Made by a program: the position numbers and the translations under genes. From Polyangium fumosum (GTDB lineage Bacteria > Myxococcota_A > Polyangia > Polyangiales > Polyangiaceae), in contig NZ_SSMQ01000007.1 in assembly GCF_005144585.1 (NCBI RefSeq), forward strand, positions 206,057 through 270,056: 64,000 bases of DNA, read 5' to 3'. Below the pieces are notes generated by a model. The model did no database searches. It was given only the letters and a program-made list of their open reading frames with translations, and was not told the DNA's origin. Below are positions 8,566 to 16,943 of this stretch, piece after piece. Position 1 is the stretch's first letter, and each line of letters begins with the position of its first letter.

Positions 8566-9085
8566 GGTCCAAGCGCCCGCGGAGCCGCGCAGCGACGAGG
8601 CCGATCGACGTGCCGAGGAGCGCGCCCACGAGGATGTCGCTCGGGTAGTGCACGGCGAGGAAGCAACGCGACCAGGCGACGAGCGCGGCGAAGACGAACA
8701 CGGGGACCGCGAACGCCGGGCGCACGGAGGCGACGAACGCGGCGAACGCGAACGAGCCTGCGGCGTGTCCGCTCGGGAAGGAGTGTCCGCCGGGCGAGGC
8801 GATGAAGACGGGCTCGCAGGCGGCGAGCGCGTCGCAAGGGCGCACGCGGCCGACGAGGGCCTTCACGGTGGAGACGAGGGCGCTCGTGGCGACGAGCGCG
8901 GCGACGAGGCGCGCGGTCGTGGCGCGGGTCGCCTCGCGCGCGAGGAAGGGGACGAGGGCGAGCATGCCCCAGCCGCCGCCGATGAAGGTGATGACGACGA
9001 AGAGGGGCGTGGCCCAGGCGGGCGAGCCGCGGGCGGCGCGGAGGACGGCCTCGTCGGCCGCCAAGATCCCATCGAGGAGGCTCAA
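8486..9085 (-). CDS. PAP2-family membrane phosphatase
   Basis: A 199-residue polytopic protein with all three PAP2 phosphatase motifs: KALVGRVRP, SFPSGHAAGS and SRCFLAVHYPSDILVG (catalytic His in each of the last two). About five hydrophobic helices. It probably dephosphorylates a lipid phosphate or undecaprenyl pyrophosphate at the membrane. The assigned start is a TTG with no clear ribosome binding site, so the N-terminus is uncertain. Its last 80 bp lie antisense inside the end of the kinase-SUMF1 gene, giving a Ser/Arg/Pro-rich tail of about 20 residues unlike the rest of the protein. Confidence 0.85.
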   Translation of the reverse strand: MSLLDGILAADEAVLRAARGSPAWATPLFVVITFIGGGWGMLALVPFLAREATRATTARLVAALVATSALVSTVKALVGRVRPCDALAACEPVFIASPGGHSFPSGHAAGSFAFAAFVASVRPAFAVPVFVFAALVAWSRCFLAVHYPSDILVGALLGTSIGLVAARLRGRLDLKGSSRSGTRSPASSRPAPGGTGTPD

Positions 9086-9135
9086 GCGCGGAGAGGATAT
9101 TCTCTAGCGCCGGCTCCCTGCTAGGTTGTCTGGCC

Positions 9136-10614
9136 GTGCCGGTCCCCGACCATCTCCTCGGCGATACGTCGGTGACGGGGCCGCTCGGCTCCCTCGCCTT
9201 GTCCCAGGTGCGCCCTGGGAGCACCGTGCTCGCGCTGCGGGCGGTGAAGTGGCACGAGGGGCTCGGGCGGCTCGGCGTCGTCTTGCCGTTCGCGCTCGTG
9301 CACGACGTGGGTCTGCTCTTCGCGACGTCGCGGGATCACGTGGAGATCGGCCCGCGCTGCGAGCCCGCGTCGATCGCACGCGGGATGCCGGATCTCCAGC
9401 GGCTGCTCGACGGCTACCGGCGCGTGCTCGAAGAGCTCGGGCAGAGCGAGGCGGCGCGGCGCGCGCCGGAACTCAAGATGAGCGACGACCTCGTCATCGT
9501 GCTGCTCTCGCGGCTGCTCGGGGCGGTCGCGTCGCGCGTGAACGTGCCGCCGGCGTATCGCGCGGCGGTGCCGATGGACGCGTCGCTCTTCGAGCGGATC
9601 GACACGCAGCTCCCGCAGCTCTTCTCCACGGCGCGACGTGGCTTCGAGGCGTCGGCGCTCTCGGCGCTGGAGGTCTCGCGGCTCTTCGTCCTGACGATGA
9701 CGGACGCGCTCGACCTCGACACGCTCCGGCTCTTCGGCATGCTCGGCGCGGAGGGCGCGGGCGGCGCGCTGACGCAGGTCGATCTGCTCGCGGCGCTCGA
9801 GTCGCCGGAGGCGAACGACATCGTGAACTTCTCGCTGGAGATCCTGCCGAGCGTGCTGGAGACGAAGACACGGCCCGCGGCGGGGACGACGGCGGCGCAC
9901 GGCTACTCGGGGATCGGGACGCGCGGCTCGATCGACGGGCTCGTGCTCACGGAGCTCGCCTGGGACGACCTCGAACTCGCGCGGAGGCTGCTCGACAACG
10001 AGGTGCTCTACTACGCGCGCGAGCAGAGCCGCGACGAGCAGAAGCGGGTGCATTACCTGCTCGTCGACGCGTCGGCGTCGATGCGCGGCGACCGGCAGAC
10101 GTTCGCGCGCGGGATGGCGATCGCCACCGCGAAGAAGCTCTTGCTCGAAGGCGAGGACGTGGCGTTCCGCTTCTTCGACGCGCGGCTCTACGAGATCCAC
10201 CGGGCGCACGGGGACAAGCTGCCGACGGCGCACGTGCTCTCGTTCAAGGGCGAGCGCGGTCGAAACCCGGCGCGCGTATTCGCCGAGCTCTCGACGGAGC
10301 TCGATCTCCACCGGCACCGCGATCCACGCTCGCCCGTCGTGCACCTCTTCACGCACGCGGCGCTCTACATCCCGCGCGAGATGGTGCAGGCGGTGCGGCG
10401 CTCGGCGCACATCGCGGCCGTGTTCATCCTGCCCTCGGGCGGCAAGCTCGACCTCGACTACCTCGACCTGCTCGACGCGCACTGGGTCGTCGACCACGCG
10501 ACCTTGTCGAGCGGCTCGGCGCGCGCCAACGCGGCGCGGTCGATCCTCGATCAGACGACGGCGTCCTCCGGGGAAGAGGCGGGCAAGGGCGCGGCGAAAG
10601 GGGCGGAAGCGTGA
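9136..10614 (+). CDS. VWA-domain protein
   Basis: A 492-residue soluble protein. The C-terminal part is a von Willebrand factor A domain with a complete MIDAS start, Asp311-Ser313-Ser315 in LLVDASASM, followed by the usual helices and strands (VAFRFFDARLYEI, VVHLFTHAAL). The N-terminal 300 residues are all-helical and not recognised. The GTG start lies 50 bp from the divergent PAP2 start. The stop overlaps the next gene's GTG (GTGA), so this is a coupled pair with the HEAT/TPR protein. VWA proteins of this kind often work with AAA chaperones (MoxR type), but none is adjacent here. Confidence 0.75.
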   Translation: MPVPDHLLGDTSVTGPLGSLALSQVRPGSTVLALRAVKWHEGLGRLGVVLPFALVHDVGLLFATSRDHVEIGPRCEPASIARGMPDLQRLLDGYRRVLEELGQSEAARRAPELKMSDDLVIVLLSRLLGAVASRVNVPPAYRAAVPMDASLFERIDTQLPQLFSTARRGFEASALSALEVSRLFVLTMTDALDLDTLRLFGMLGAEGAGGALTQVDLLAALESPEANDIVNFSLEILPSVLETKTRPAAGTTAAHGYSGIGTRGSIDGLVLTELAWDDLELARRLLDNEVLYYAREQSRDEQKRVHYLLVDASASMRGDRQTFARGMAIATAKKLLLEGEDVAFRFFDARLYEIHRAHGDKLPTAHVLSFKGERGRNPARVFAELSTELDLHRHRDPRSPVVHLFTHAALYIPREMVQAVRRSAHIAAVFILPSGGKLDLDYLDLLDAHWVVDHATLSSGSARANAARSILDQTTASSGEEAGKGAAKGAEA

Positions 10615-12479
10615 GCGGCCGGCCGGTATCCGATCTGCGCGAAGAGGCGCGGATGGCGAGCGCGCGGGGCGACCTCGCGCGGGCGCGGACCGCGCTCGTC
10701 TCGGCGCTCGGACAGACCATCGCGCGCGAGGAGGAGTACGCCGCCGCGGTCCGCGATCTGCGCGAGGTGCTCGTGGCGATCGGCGATCCGCGCGGCGCGC
10801 TCACGCTCGACTGGTACACGGGCAGCGAGAGGGGGCAGCGGGACCTCGTGACGAGCGGGCGCGTGCCGATGATCGATCGCGCGCGCACCTACCTCGCATG
10901 GGCCGATCGGGCTGAGGACGCGTCGCGCAAGCAGGCGCTCTACGCGAAGGCCGCGGACGAGTACGAGTCGGCGGGCCTCGTGGCGCAGGCGGCGATCGCG
11001 CGGGAGCGCGGCGGTGATCTGTACCGGGCGCGCGCGCTCTGGTCGCGCCTGTCGCAGGTCCTCGGCGCGTCGGGCGGGGACTTTTACGCGGCGGGGCTCG
11101 CGCGCTTCAACCTCGCGCGGACGTCGACGCGCACGGGCGAGCCTGCGGCCGCGCGCGAGGCCGTGGTGGCGGCGGTGCACCTGCTCGAAGAGGCGGCGGA
11201 TCGGTACGAGACGATCGGCCAGCGCGAGCGCGCGTTCGACTGCTACCAGGTGCTCATCGCGATCGGCCGGGAGAGCGGCGAGTTCGAGCACGTGCTCGAG
11301 GGGTACGTGAACGTGATCCGCATCCTGCGCGAGGATCACCTGCGTTATTACGCGCTCCAATCGTACGAGGAGGCGCTCTCCGCGGCGGAGAAGCAGAAGG
11401 AGGTCTCGGCCGCGGCCACGCTCGCGCGCGAGATGAGCGCCTACGCGCGGAAGGAGGGGCTCCCGGCCGTGGCGAACTTCGGGACGCTGGCGCAGGCGCG
11501 CCTCTGGCAAGAGGTCGCCGAGGCGTCGAAGGCGCGCGGCGCGCCGCCGTCGATCGCGGAGAACGCGCTGCTCGCGGCGGTGATCGCGCTCGGCGAGGCG
11601 GGGCAGTACGGCAAGGTCGGCGCCGTCTACGAGAAGCTCGCGGCGCTCGACCTCGAAGAGGCGCGGCGCAAGCACTACACGAACGCGCGCAAGCGCTACG
11701 TCGAAGCGCAGGACCTCCGGATCGAGAGCCAGCCCTTGCCGGCGCACCTCCGCCACGAGGTCGGCTTCCCCGAGGTCTGGCACGTCGATCTCGTCGAGTG
11801 GGAACAACGCGGCAGCGCGAGCCAGGCCTCGGGCGACGTCGTGCTCGACCCGTCTGCGTGGTCGGAGGTGACGCGAAGGCGCGCCATGCTCGCGCGTCTC
11901 ACGGCGCTCGCGATCGAGGCCGAGGAGGAGGCCTCCCCCGGACGAACCGCGCAGAGCCAGCTCTACGCCACGCTCGCCGAGCAGCTCGCGCTGGTCGAGC
12001 TCTACACGATCCTCTCGCCGCTCGAGGTCCTCTTCCGCAGGCCCGAGCGCGAGGTGCGGATCGCGGTCGTCCGCGCGCTCTCGCGGTTCCTTTACAAGCG
12101 TACGTTCATCACGCTGCGCGAGGCGCTCGTCGACGCCGAAGGCGGCGTCGTCCAGGAGGGCGCCAAGGCGCTCGAAGAGCTGCGCTTCCCGCACGCGTTC
12201 GATCCGCTCGCCCGCATCTATCGCGAGTCGCAGAGCGCCGTGGTGCGCGCCTCCGCGGTGAAGGCGCTCGCGCGCATCGACACGCTGGAGGCGGCCGAGA
12301 TGCTCCTCGGCGTGATCGAGCACGACGGCCGCGAGGAGCGTCAGGCTGCGCTCGAGGCCCTCAAGAGAGCGCGCGGCATGAAGTTCGTCGACGTCGCGAA
12401 GTCCGCCCTTCCTGGCCTCTCGAGCGCGGCCCAATCGGCCGTCCGCGAGGTCCTCCGGAGCCGCGGCATCGGCGGATAG
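10611..12479 (+). CDS. TPR/HEAT-repeat protein coupled to VWA protein
   Basis: A 622-residue protein with no signal peptide. Residues about 1-400 are helical hairpins resembling TPRs (for example EQYAKAADEY-like pairs, ERAFDCYQVLIAIGRESGEF). Residues about 490-622 are HEAT-like repeats (EVRIAVVRALSRFL, GGVVQEGAKALEELR, AVVRASAVKALARI, REERQAALEALKRA). It is likely a scaffold for protein contacts. The GTG start overlaps the VWA stop codon by four bases, implying one functional unit. A strong hairpin terminator follows. Confidence 0.7.
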   Translation: MSGRPVSDLREEARMASARGDLARARTALVSALGQTIAREEEYAAAVRDLREVLVAIGDPRGALTLDWYTGSERGQRDLVTSGRVPMIDRARTYLAWADRAEDASRKQALYAKAADEYESAGLVAQAAIARERGGDLYRARALWSRLSQVLGASGGDFYAAGLARFNLARTSTRTGEPAAAREAVVAAVHLLEEAADRYETIGQRERAFDCYQVLIAIGRESGEFEHVLEGYVNVIRILREDHLRYYALQSYEEALSAAEKQKEVSAAATLAREMSAYARKEGLPAVANFGTLAQARLWQEVAEASKARGAPPSIAENALLAAVIALGEAGQYGKVGAVYEKLAALDLEEARRKHYTNARKRYVEAQDLRIESQPLPAHLRHEVGFPEVWHVDLVEWEQRGSASQASGDVVLDPSAWSEVTRRRAMLARLTALAIEAEEEASPGRTAQSQLYATLAEQLALVELYTILSPLEVLFRRPEREVRIAVVRALSRFLYKRTFITLREALVDAEGGVVQEGAKALEELRFPHAFDPLARIYRESQSAVVRASAVKALARIDTLEAAEMLLGVIEHDGREERQAALEALKRARGMKFVDVAKSALPGLSSAAQSAVREVLRSRGIGG

Positions 12480-12805
12480 CCCCCTGGTCATTGGCTTGTC
12501 CAGCCATCGGATTTCAGTCTCCGCGTACGTCTCGTACGGGGACATCAGGTCCGGACCGGACACGGGATTCCAACTCGTCCCGAGCGATCCGAAGACGAAG
12601 ATGGCCTATGCATGGACTCATGGACGGCGCGCTTCGGGGGGAGCGTCTCACCAGGCCGTCCCGGCCCCCGGGAAGTTGCTGCTCGACAAGGTCGACTTCT
12701 CGGTGACTCCCGGTGGCCGGCGTCTTTTGAGGCGCTTCGCCGGGGAGAAGGATCGGCGGACGGTCAATCTCCCCGGCGAAGCGCGAGGCGCTTCGTGAGG
12801 CCGCG
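12480..12805. other. intergenic region between convergent genes
   Basis: 326 bp with no convincing gene. A 100-codon open frame crosses it, but the frame runs straight through a perfect terminator hairpin and has no recognisable content. Confidence 0.4.
12732..12784. terminator. long perfect hairpin, bidirectional terminator
   Basis: Two perfectly complementary 17-base arms (12732-12748, GCGCTTCGCCGGGGAGA, and 12768-12784) separated by 19 bases. It lies between the HEAT/TPR gene and the convergent SDR gene. No T-tract is evident, as is common in GC-rich genomes. Confidence 0.65.
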
Positions 12806-13744
12806 CTACGGCGTCAGGATCGACGCGAGCGCCGGGACGAGCGCCGGGTACTGGAACACGTAGCCAAGCTCCTTGGCGCGCGCCGGCACCACACGTTGCC
12901 CCGTCGTCAAAATCATGACGGCCTCGCTCCCGAGCGCGACCTTCACCGCGAGCTCGGGCGTCGTGAACCACGAGGGCCTGTGCATCACGCGTCCGATCGC
13001 CGTCGCGAGCTCCTTGCTCGTCGCGGGCTCGGGCGAGACCACGTTGATGGGACCTCGCGCGCGCGCGTCGTTCAGCGCGAGGAGCGCGAGGCCCACGACG
13101 TCCTCCGCGTGCACCCACGCGATCACCTGCGAGCCCGGCGCGATCGGCCCGCCTGCGAACATCTTGAACGGCAGGAGCATCTTCTCCAGCGCGCCGCCGC
13201 CCTCGCCGAGCACGACCCCGATCCGCAGCATCACCGTGCGCACGCCGAGCGCCTCGGCCTTCGCCGCCTCGGCCTCCCATCGCTCGACCACGTCTGCGAG
13301 AAACCCTTCGCCGCGGCTGCCCGTCTCGTCGAGCGCCTCGTTCGGCGGCCTCGGCCCGTAGTAGCCGACGGCCGACGCGCACACGAACACCTCGGGCTTC
13401 TTCTCGGCGCGACGGATGCCTTCGACGACAAGGCGCGTCGAGTCCACGCGGCTCGCGACGATTGCGCGGCGGGCCTCGTCGGTCCATCGCTGCGCGACGG
13501 GCTCGCCCGCGAGGTGCACGATCGCGGACGCGCGCCCGACCTCTTCGAGCCACGGCCCTTCGTGCTCGGGATCCCACGCGACGGCCGTCGCGCCTCGAGG
13601 CAGCTTGCCTCGCGCTCGGTCGGGATCCCGCGTGAGCACTGTCACGCGATCGCCGCGCTGGAGAAGCGTCTCCGTGAGACGCCGACCGATGAACCCGGTG
13701 CCGCCCGTCAAAAGGACCGTCTTCACCACGGCGCTCTTTACCAT
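12806..13744 (-). CDS. TIGR01777-type SDR epimerase (YfcH-like)
   Basis: A 312-residue extended short-chain dehydrogenase fold. It has the nucleotide-binding GGTGFIGRRL motif near residue 14, VHLAGEPVAQRW, the family's SAVGYYG segment and a DUF1731-type C-terminal tail (VFQYPALVPALASIL). Such YfcH/SULA-type proteins are NAD(P)-binding with no firm substrate. The ATG at 13744 lies in a 12-bp palindrome; Val7 (GTG) could be an alternative start. The divergent FabV-like gene starts only 17 bp away. Confidence 0.85.
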   Translation of the reverse strand: MVKSAVVKTVLLTGGTGFIGRRLTETLLQRGDRVTVLTRDPDRARGKLPRGATAVAWDPEHEGPWLEEVGRASAIVHLAGEPVAQRWTDEARRAIVASRVDSTRLVVEGIRRAEKKPEVFVCASAVGYYGPRPPNEALDETGSRGEGFLADVVERWEAEAAKAEALGVRTVMLRIGVVLGEGGGALEKMLLPFKMFAGGPIAPGSQVIAWVHAEDVVGLALLALNDARARGPINVVSPEPATSKELATAIGRVMHRPSWFTTPELAVKVALGSEAVMILTTGQRVVPARAKELGYVFQYPALVPALASILTP

Positions 13745-13749
13745 GGTAA
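13738..13749. promoter_or_regulatory. 12-bp palindrome TTACCATGGTAA at divergent starts
   Basis: A perfect palindrome contains the start codon of the SDR gene and ends 12 bp before the FabV-like ATG. It could be a repressor site or chance. No promoter elements can be placed in the 17-bp gap, so the promoters must overlap coding sequence or the SDR start is further inside. Confidence 0.3.
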
Positions 13750-13761
13750 GAGGCTACGGAC

Positions 13762-14853
13762 ATGAACCTCGAGGTCTTCCGCAAGCTCCCGCTCGGCGGC
13801 ACCGATCGCCGCGCCATCGTCCAAGCGCTGGCCCAGGACGGCCCTCGTGTCGCGCGGGAGCTGCTCGCCGCGCAGCGGACCCTGCTCAGGCCGCGCGGCG
13901 CGCGCATCGCCAAGGACACGGCCGTCGTCATCCTCGGCGGCTCGAACGGCATCACGCGGGCCCTCGCGGTGCAGCTCCTCTTCGGCGAGCGCGCGGCCGT
14001 CTTCGGCGTCCACTACGACAGCGAGAAGATGCAGATCGGCGGCCACCACGTCACGGCGCTCGTCGAGGCGGCGACGGCCGAGGGGCTCACGGCGCGCGTC
14101 TGGAACGCGGACGCGACGAAGCCCGAGACGGTGGAGGAGGTCGTTTCGGCGCTGAAGGGTCAGTACCGCGCGGTTCACCTCGTCAACGGCATCGCGGCGG
14201 GCGCGACGAAGCGGTACGCCGAGCATGGCCCGACGAACGTGAAGGACATCGACGTCGCGTTCGATCCGATCCTGCAGGTCCCGGATTTCGGCCGACCGGA
14301 GAACATCCGTCGTGTCGGGCTCGTGGAGGTCGAGGTCGCGACGGACACGGACATCGAGCGGACGAACCGGTTCATGGGCACGTCGTCGCTCCTCTGGGCC
14401 GAGCCGCTCGCGGCGGCGGGCCTGCTCGCGCGCGGCGAGAGCGTCGTTTCGTTCTGCGATTACGATTTCGAGCCCGACGATCCGGTCTACGCGATGGGCC
14501 CGCTCGCCGGCGCGAAGAAGCTCCAGCGGCAGACGATGCAGGAGATCCAAGATCGATTCGGGGTACGGACGGTGCGCCTTTGTTATCCGGCCGTGGGGAC
14601 GACGGCGCTCGGCGCGATCCCCGGCGGCCTGCTCATGTACGGGCTCTCGGCGCAGATCCTCAAAGAGCGCGGGCAATACCAGGACGTCCTCGAGCTCGGG
14701 GCGGCGACAGCGCCGATCTTCGCACCGGAGTTCCAGAGCTCGGTCTTCCGCCTCGACGAGGCCTACCAGGCGGCGCTGCCCGAGTTCCACCGGCGCAAGG
14801 ACGCGCTCTCGCCGGAGAACCTGCGGCCGTCGTTCACAAAGCTGTATCGATGA
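13762..14853 (+). CDS. FabV-like SDR-fold enoyl reductase-like protein
   Basis: A 363-residue protein. It has a Rossmann start VVILGGSNGITRALAVQL near residue 55, a VHLVNGIAAGATKRY segment like the substrate loop of FabV-type trans-2-enoyl reductases, and a Tyr-Lys pair in YAMGPLAGAKKLQRQT resembling the FabV catalytic Y-x8-K spacing. It probably reduces an enoyl or related acyl substrate with NAD(P)H. The identity is only moderately sure because the N-terminus differs from classical FabV. AGAGG precedes the ATG. The end overlaps a decayed desaturase gene on the other strand. Confidence 0.55.
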   Translation: MNLEVFRKLPLGGTDRRAIVQALAQDGPRVARELLAAQRTLLRPRGARIAKDTAVVILGGSNGITRALAVQLLFGERAAVFGVHYDSEKMQIGGHHVTALVEAATAEGLTARVWNADATKPETVEEVVSALKGQYRAVHLVNGIAAGATKRYAEHGPTNVKDIDVAFDPILQVPDFGRPENIRRVGLVEVEVATDTDIERTNRFMGTSSLLWAEPLAAAGLLARGESVVSFCDYDFEPDDPVYAMGPLAGAKKLQRQTMQEIQDRFGVRTVRLCYPAVGTTALGAIPGGLLMYGLSAQILKERGQYQDVLELGAATAPIFAPEFQSSVFRLDEAYQAALPEFHRRKDALSPENLRPSFTKLYR

Positions 14854-15263
14854 CCGGTAAAACATCGAGCTCCCAGGCGCACACCGCGAAATTCGGGGCC
14901 TGACCGAAGCGGCCGTGGTTGTTCTGGGAGAGCTCGGCCATCGTCAGGACGTCGATCGGCAGCGTATTGCGCGCGTCGTCCTTGCTATCGAAGTTCCGGT
15001 ATCCATACCGGTGGCCGCATCCATTGACGAGCGCGTCGTGAATGACGGGCAAAACGAGGTCGTGATAACGCTTCCTCGTCCCCCATATCATCGCGAATGG
15101 ATGTGAACATGCGGTGCGAGGCATCGCGGTGAAGGGAAAACGTCTGGCAGAATATGGACAGCGTCCAGTGCCCGACGAAGAACAGCGCGATTGCCATCGC
15201 TCCTAGGTAAGCGCCAGGGGACGCGCCCACCGTCACGGGAGAGTCATCGTTCCGTCGGTCCAT
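14834..15263 (-). pseudogene. acyl-CoA desaturase remnant with internal deletion
   Basis: Two pieces of a fatty-acid desaturase lie in different frames. The N-terminal piece (about 15135-15263) reads AYLGAMAIALFFVGHWTLS and LHRDASHRMFT, the first His box region. The C-terminal piece (about 14837-15090) reads ALVNGCGHRYGYRNFDSKD and AELSQNNHGRFGQAPNF, the last His box region. Roughly the middle third, including the second His box and membrane helices, is gone, and the frame changes at the junction near 15100. HNNHH is altered to QNNHG. I conclude this is a dead gene. Confidence 0.75.
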
Positions 15264-15545
15264 GGACAGCGAGGTGGTGGGAAGGCCGGAAACCACCTCG
15301 GTCCGGCCCGCCGCGATCCACGTTTTGAGCCTTGAATGAACCGTGGACGTCGTCGTCCAAGTTTTTTGGCCAAGCGGCGAACGGGAACCCGAGCCCGTTC
15401 GCGCGTGTTGGCTCGCTTGTGGCTCGCTTGCTTCCGATGCTTCGCTCCGTCGTGGGGCTCTTGCCCCCCGTTGGCCCGAGCGGAGAGCTCTGCTAGCCTC
15501 GGCACGTCCTTGTCGAACTCGGGTGCTTACCTGGGAGGAACTCGA
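15264..15545. promoter_or_regulatory. intergenic region upstream of lipoprotein gene
   Basis: 282 bp between the desaturase remnant and the next lipoprotein gene. No gene is recognised; it should carry that gene's promoter. Confidence 0.3.
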
Positions 15546-15992
15546 ATGAACATGCGATTCTTTGCGATGCTCGGTGCAGTGGCTTGTATGGCGTTGGCGG
15601 GATGTGTCGTCGTCGACAACACCGGCAGCGGCGGCTCCGGTGGTGACGGCGGCTCGGGTCCGGGCGTCGGCGGCGGCGGTGGCCAGGGCGGCAACGGCGG
15701 CCAGGGCGGCCAGGGCGGCGCCGGCGGCTCCGGCGGCTCGGCCTGCACCGAATCCTGTGGCGAGGCGGCCTCGGATCCCGAGCTCACCTTCTGCGACACG
15801 CCCGACGGCAAGGCCGCGGACGAGCTCTACACCGCGGCGTATAGCTGCACCTGCGAGTCCGGCAACATCTGCGAGGCGCTCTGCAAGGACAGCCTCTGCA
15901 CCGGCGGTGCCCCGAGCGCCGACTGCCTCGCCTGCATGAACGATCCGGCGAAGTGCGGCCCCGCGGTCAGCGCTTGCGCGAACGACGTCTGA
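15546..15992 (+). CDS. Gly-rich-linker Cys-rich lipoprotein
   Basis: A 148-residue lipoprotein (lipobox LAGC, acylated Cys near residue 20). A Gly/Ser-rich spacer (about 27-62) is followed by a small domain with about a dozen cysteines (CTESCGEAA, CTCESGNICEALCKDSLC, DCLACMNDPAKCGPAV), probably disulfide-bonded. This layout, anchor plus Gly-rich stalk plus Cys-rich head, is frequent in Polyangiales. GGAGG precedes the ATG. Function unknown. A clear terminator follows. Confidence 0.75.
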   Translation: MNMRFFAMLGAVACMALAGCVVVDNTGSGGSGGDGGSGPGVGGGGGQGGNGGQGGQGGAGGSGGSACTESCGEAASDPELTFCDTPDGKAADELYTAAYSCTCESGNICEALCKDSLCTGGAPSADCLACMNDPAKCGPAVSACANDV

Positions 15993-16014
15993 TCAGCCAC
16001 GCATTCACCCATCG

Positions 16015-16052
16015 CGCGAGCGGCCTCCGGTTCTCCGGGGCCGCTCGCGGCC
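16015..16052 (+). terminator. rho-independent terminator after lipoprotein gene
   Basis: Arms CGCGAGCGGCC (16015-16025) and GGCCGCTCGCG (16039-16049) with a nested CCGG/CCGG loop, followed by GCCTTTT. Confidence 0.8.
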
Positions 16053-16102
16053 TTTTGTGCACCAAAGGACGCCGGCGCGAAGGCGTGCTAACGAGCCGCT
16101 CC

Positions 16103-16876
16103 GTGAAGGCCATCATCATCGGCGCAGGCCGCGGCAGCCGGCTCCGCCACCTGACCGAAGAGATCCCGAAGACCCTGGTCCCCGTCCTCGGACGCCCGAT
16201 GCTCGACGGCATCCTCGAGGCGCTCGCCGCCGGCGGCTTCTCCCGCAAGGACATCATCTTCATCTGCGGCTACAAGGCCGAGGTCATCAAGGCGCGGTAC
16301 CCCGACCTGACCTACGTCGAGAACACGCGCTGGGAGCACAACAACATCCTCGCCTCGCTGCTCTGCGCCCGCGAGCACCTCGCCGAGGGCTTCGTGTCCA
16401 CGTACGCGGACATCGTCTACCGCCCCGAGATCGTCGCCGACCTCGTGCGCGCACCCTGGGACATCACGCTCGCCTGCGACACGGACTGGCGCAGGCGCTA
16501 CCACGGCCGCTCGCAGCACCCGGAGACCGACGCGGAAAAGATGCGCGCGGACGACCGGCGTGTCGTGGAGCTGTCCCGGCGGATCGTGTCCGAGCAGGCG
16601 GCGGGCGAGTTCATCGGCGTGATGAAGCTCTCGGCCGGCGGCGCGCGGCGGTTCGTGCACGCCTACGACGAGGCGAAGGCCGCGCATCCGGAGGGCGTAT
16701 TCCGCGAGGGACGCACGTTCGAGAAGGCGTACCTGATCGACCTCTTGCAGCACATGCTGGAGCGGGGCGAGGCGATGCACCGCGTGGACACGTTCGGCGG
16801 GTACATGGAGATCGACACCGTCGAGGATGCTTCGCTCGCCCAGTCGTGGTGGAGCGGAGGCCGGACGGACGCCTGA
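16103..16876 (+). CDS. sugar-phosphate/phosphocholine nucleotidyltransferase family protein
   Basis: A 257-residue nucleotidyltransferase with the signature IIIGAGRGSRLRHLTEEIPKTL near the N-terminus (G-x-G-x-R then Lys) and the metal-binding ADI (YADIVY). The segment NTRWEHNNILASLLCAREHL resembles LicC-type CTP:phosphocholine cytidylyltransferases and IspD-like enzymes; the C-terminal GGYMEIDTVED agrees with that group. It probably makes an NDP-activated polar head group or sugar for surface glycans. The GTG start at 16103 begins the fold directly; no strong ribosome binding site is seen. Confidence 0.8.
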   Translation: MKAIIIGAGRGSRLRHLTEEIPKTLVPVLGRPMLDGILEALAAGGFSRKDIIFICGYKAEVIKARYPDLTYVENTRWEHNNILASLLCAREHLAEGFVSTYADIVYRPEIVADLVRAPWDITLACDTDWRRRYHGRSQHPETDAEKMRADDRRVVELSRRIVSEQAAGEFIGVMKLSAGGARRFVHAYDEAKAAHPEGVFREGRTFEKAYLIDLLQHMLERGEAMHRVDTFGGYMEIDTVEDASLAQSWWSGGRTDA

Positions 16877-16943
16877 AATCGCGGCGCGCCTGAAACGCCT
16901 GGCCGGCCCTGGGGTACGCTTGGGGGACAAAGGAGGCGCGGGC

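Noticed and set aside
12496..12798. 100-codon open frame between convergent genes
   Set aside because: It contains a perfect 17-bp hairpin terminator and has no recognisable content.
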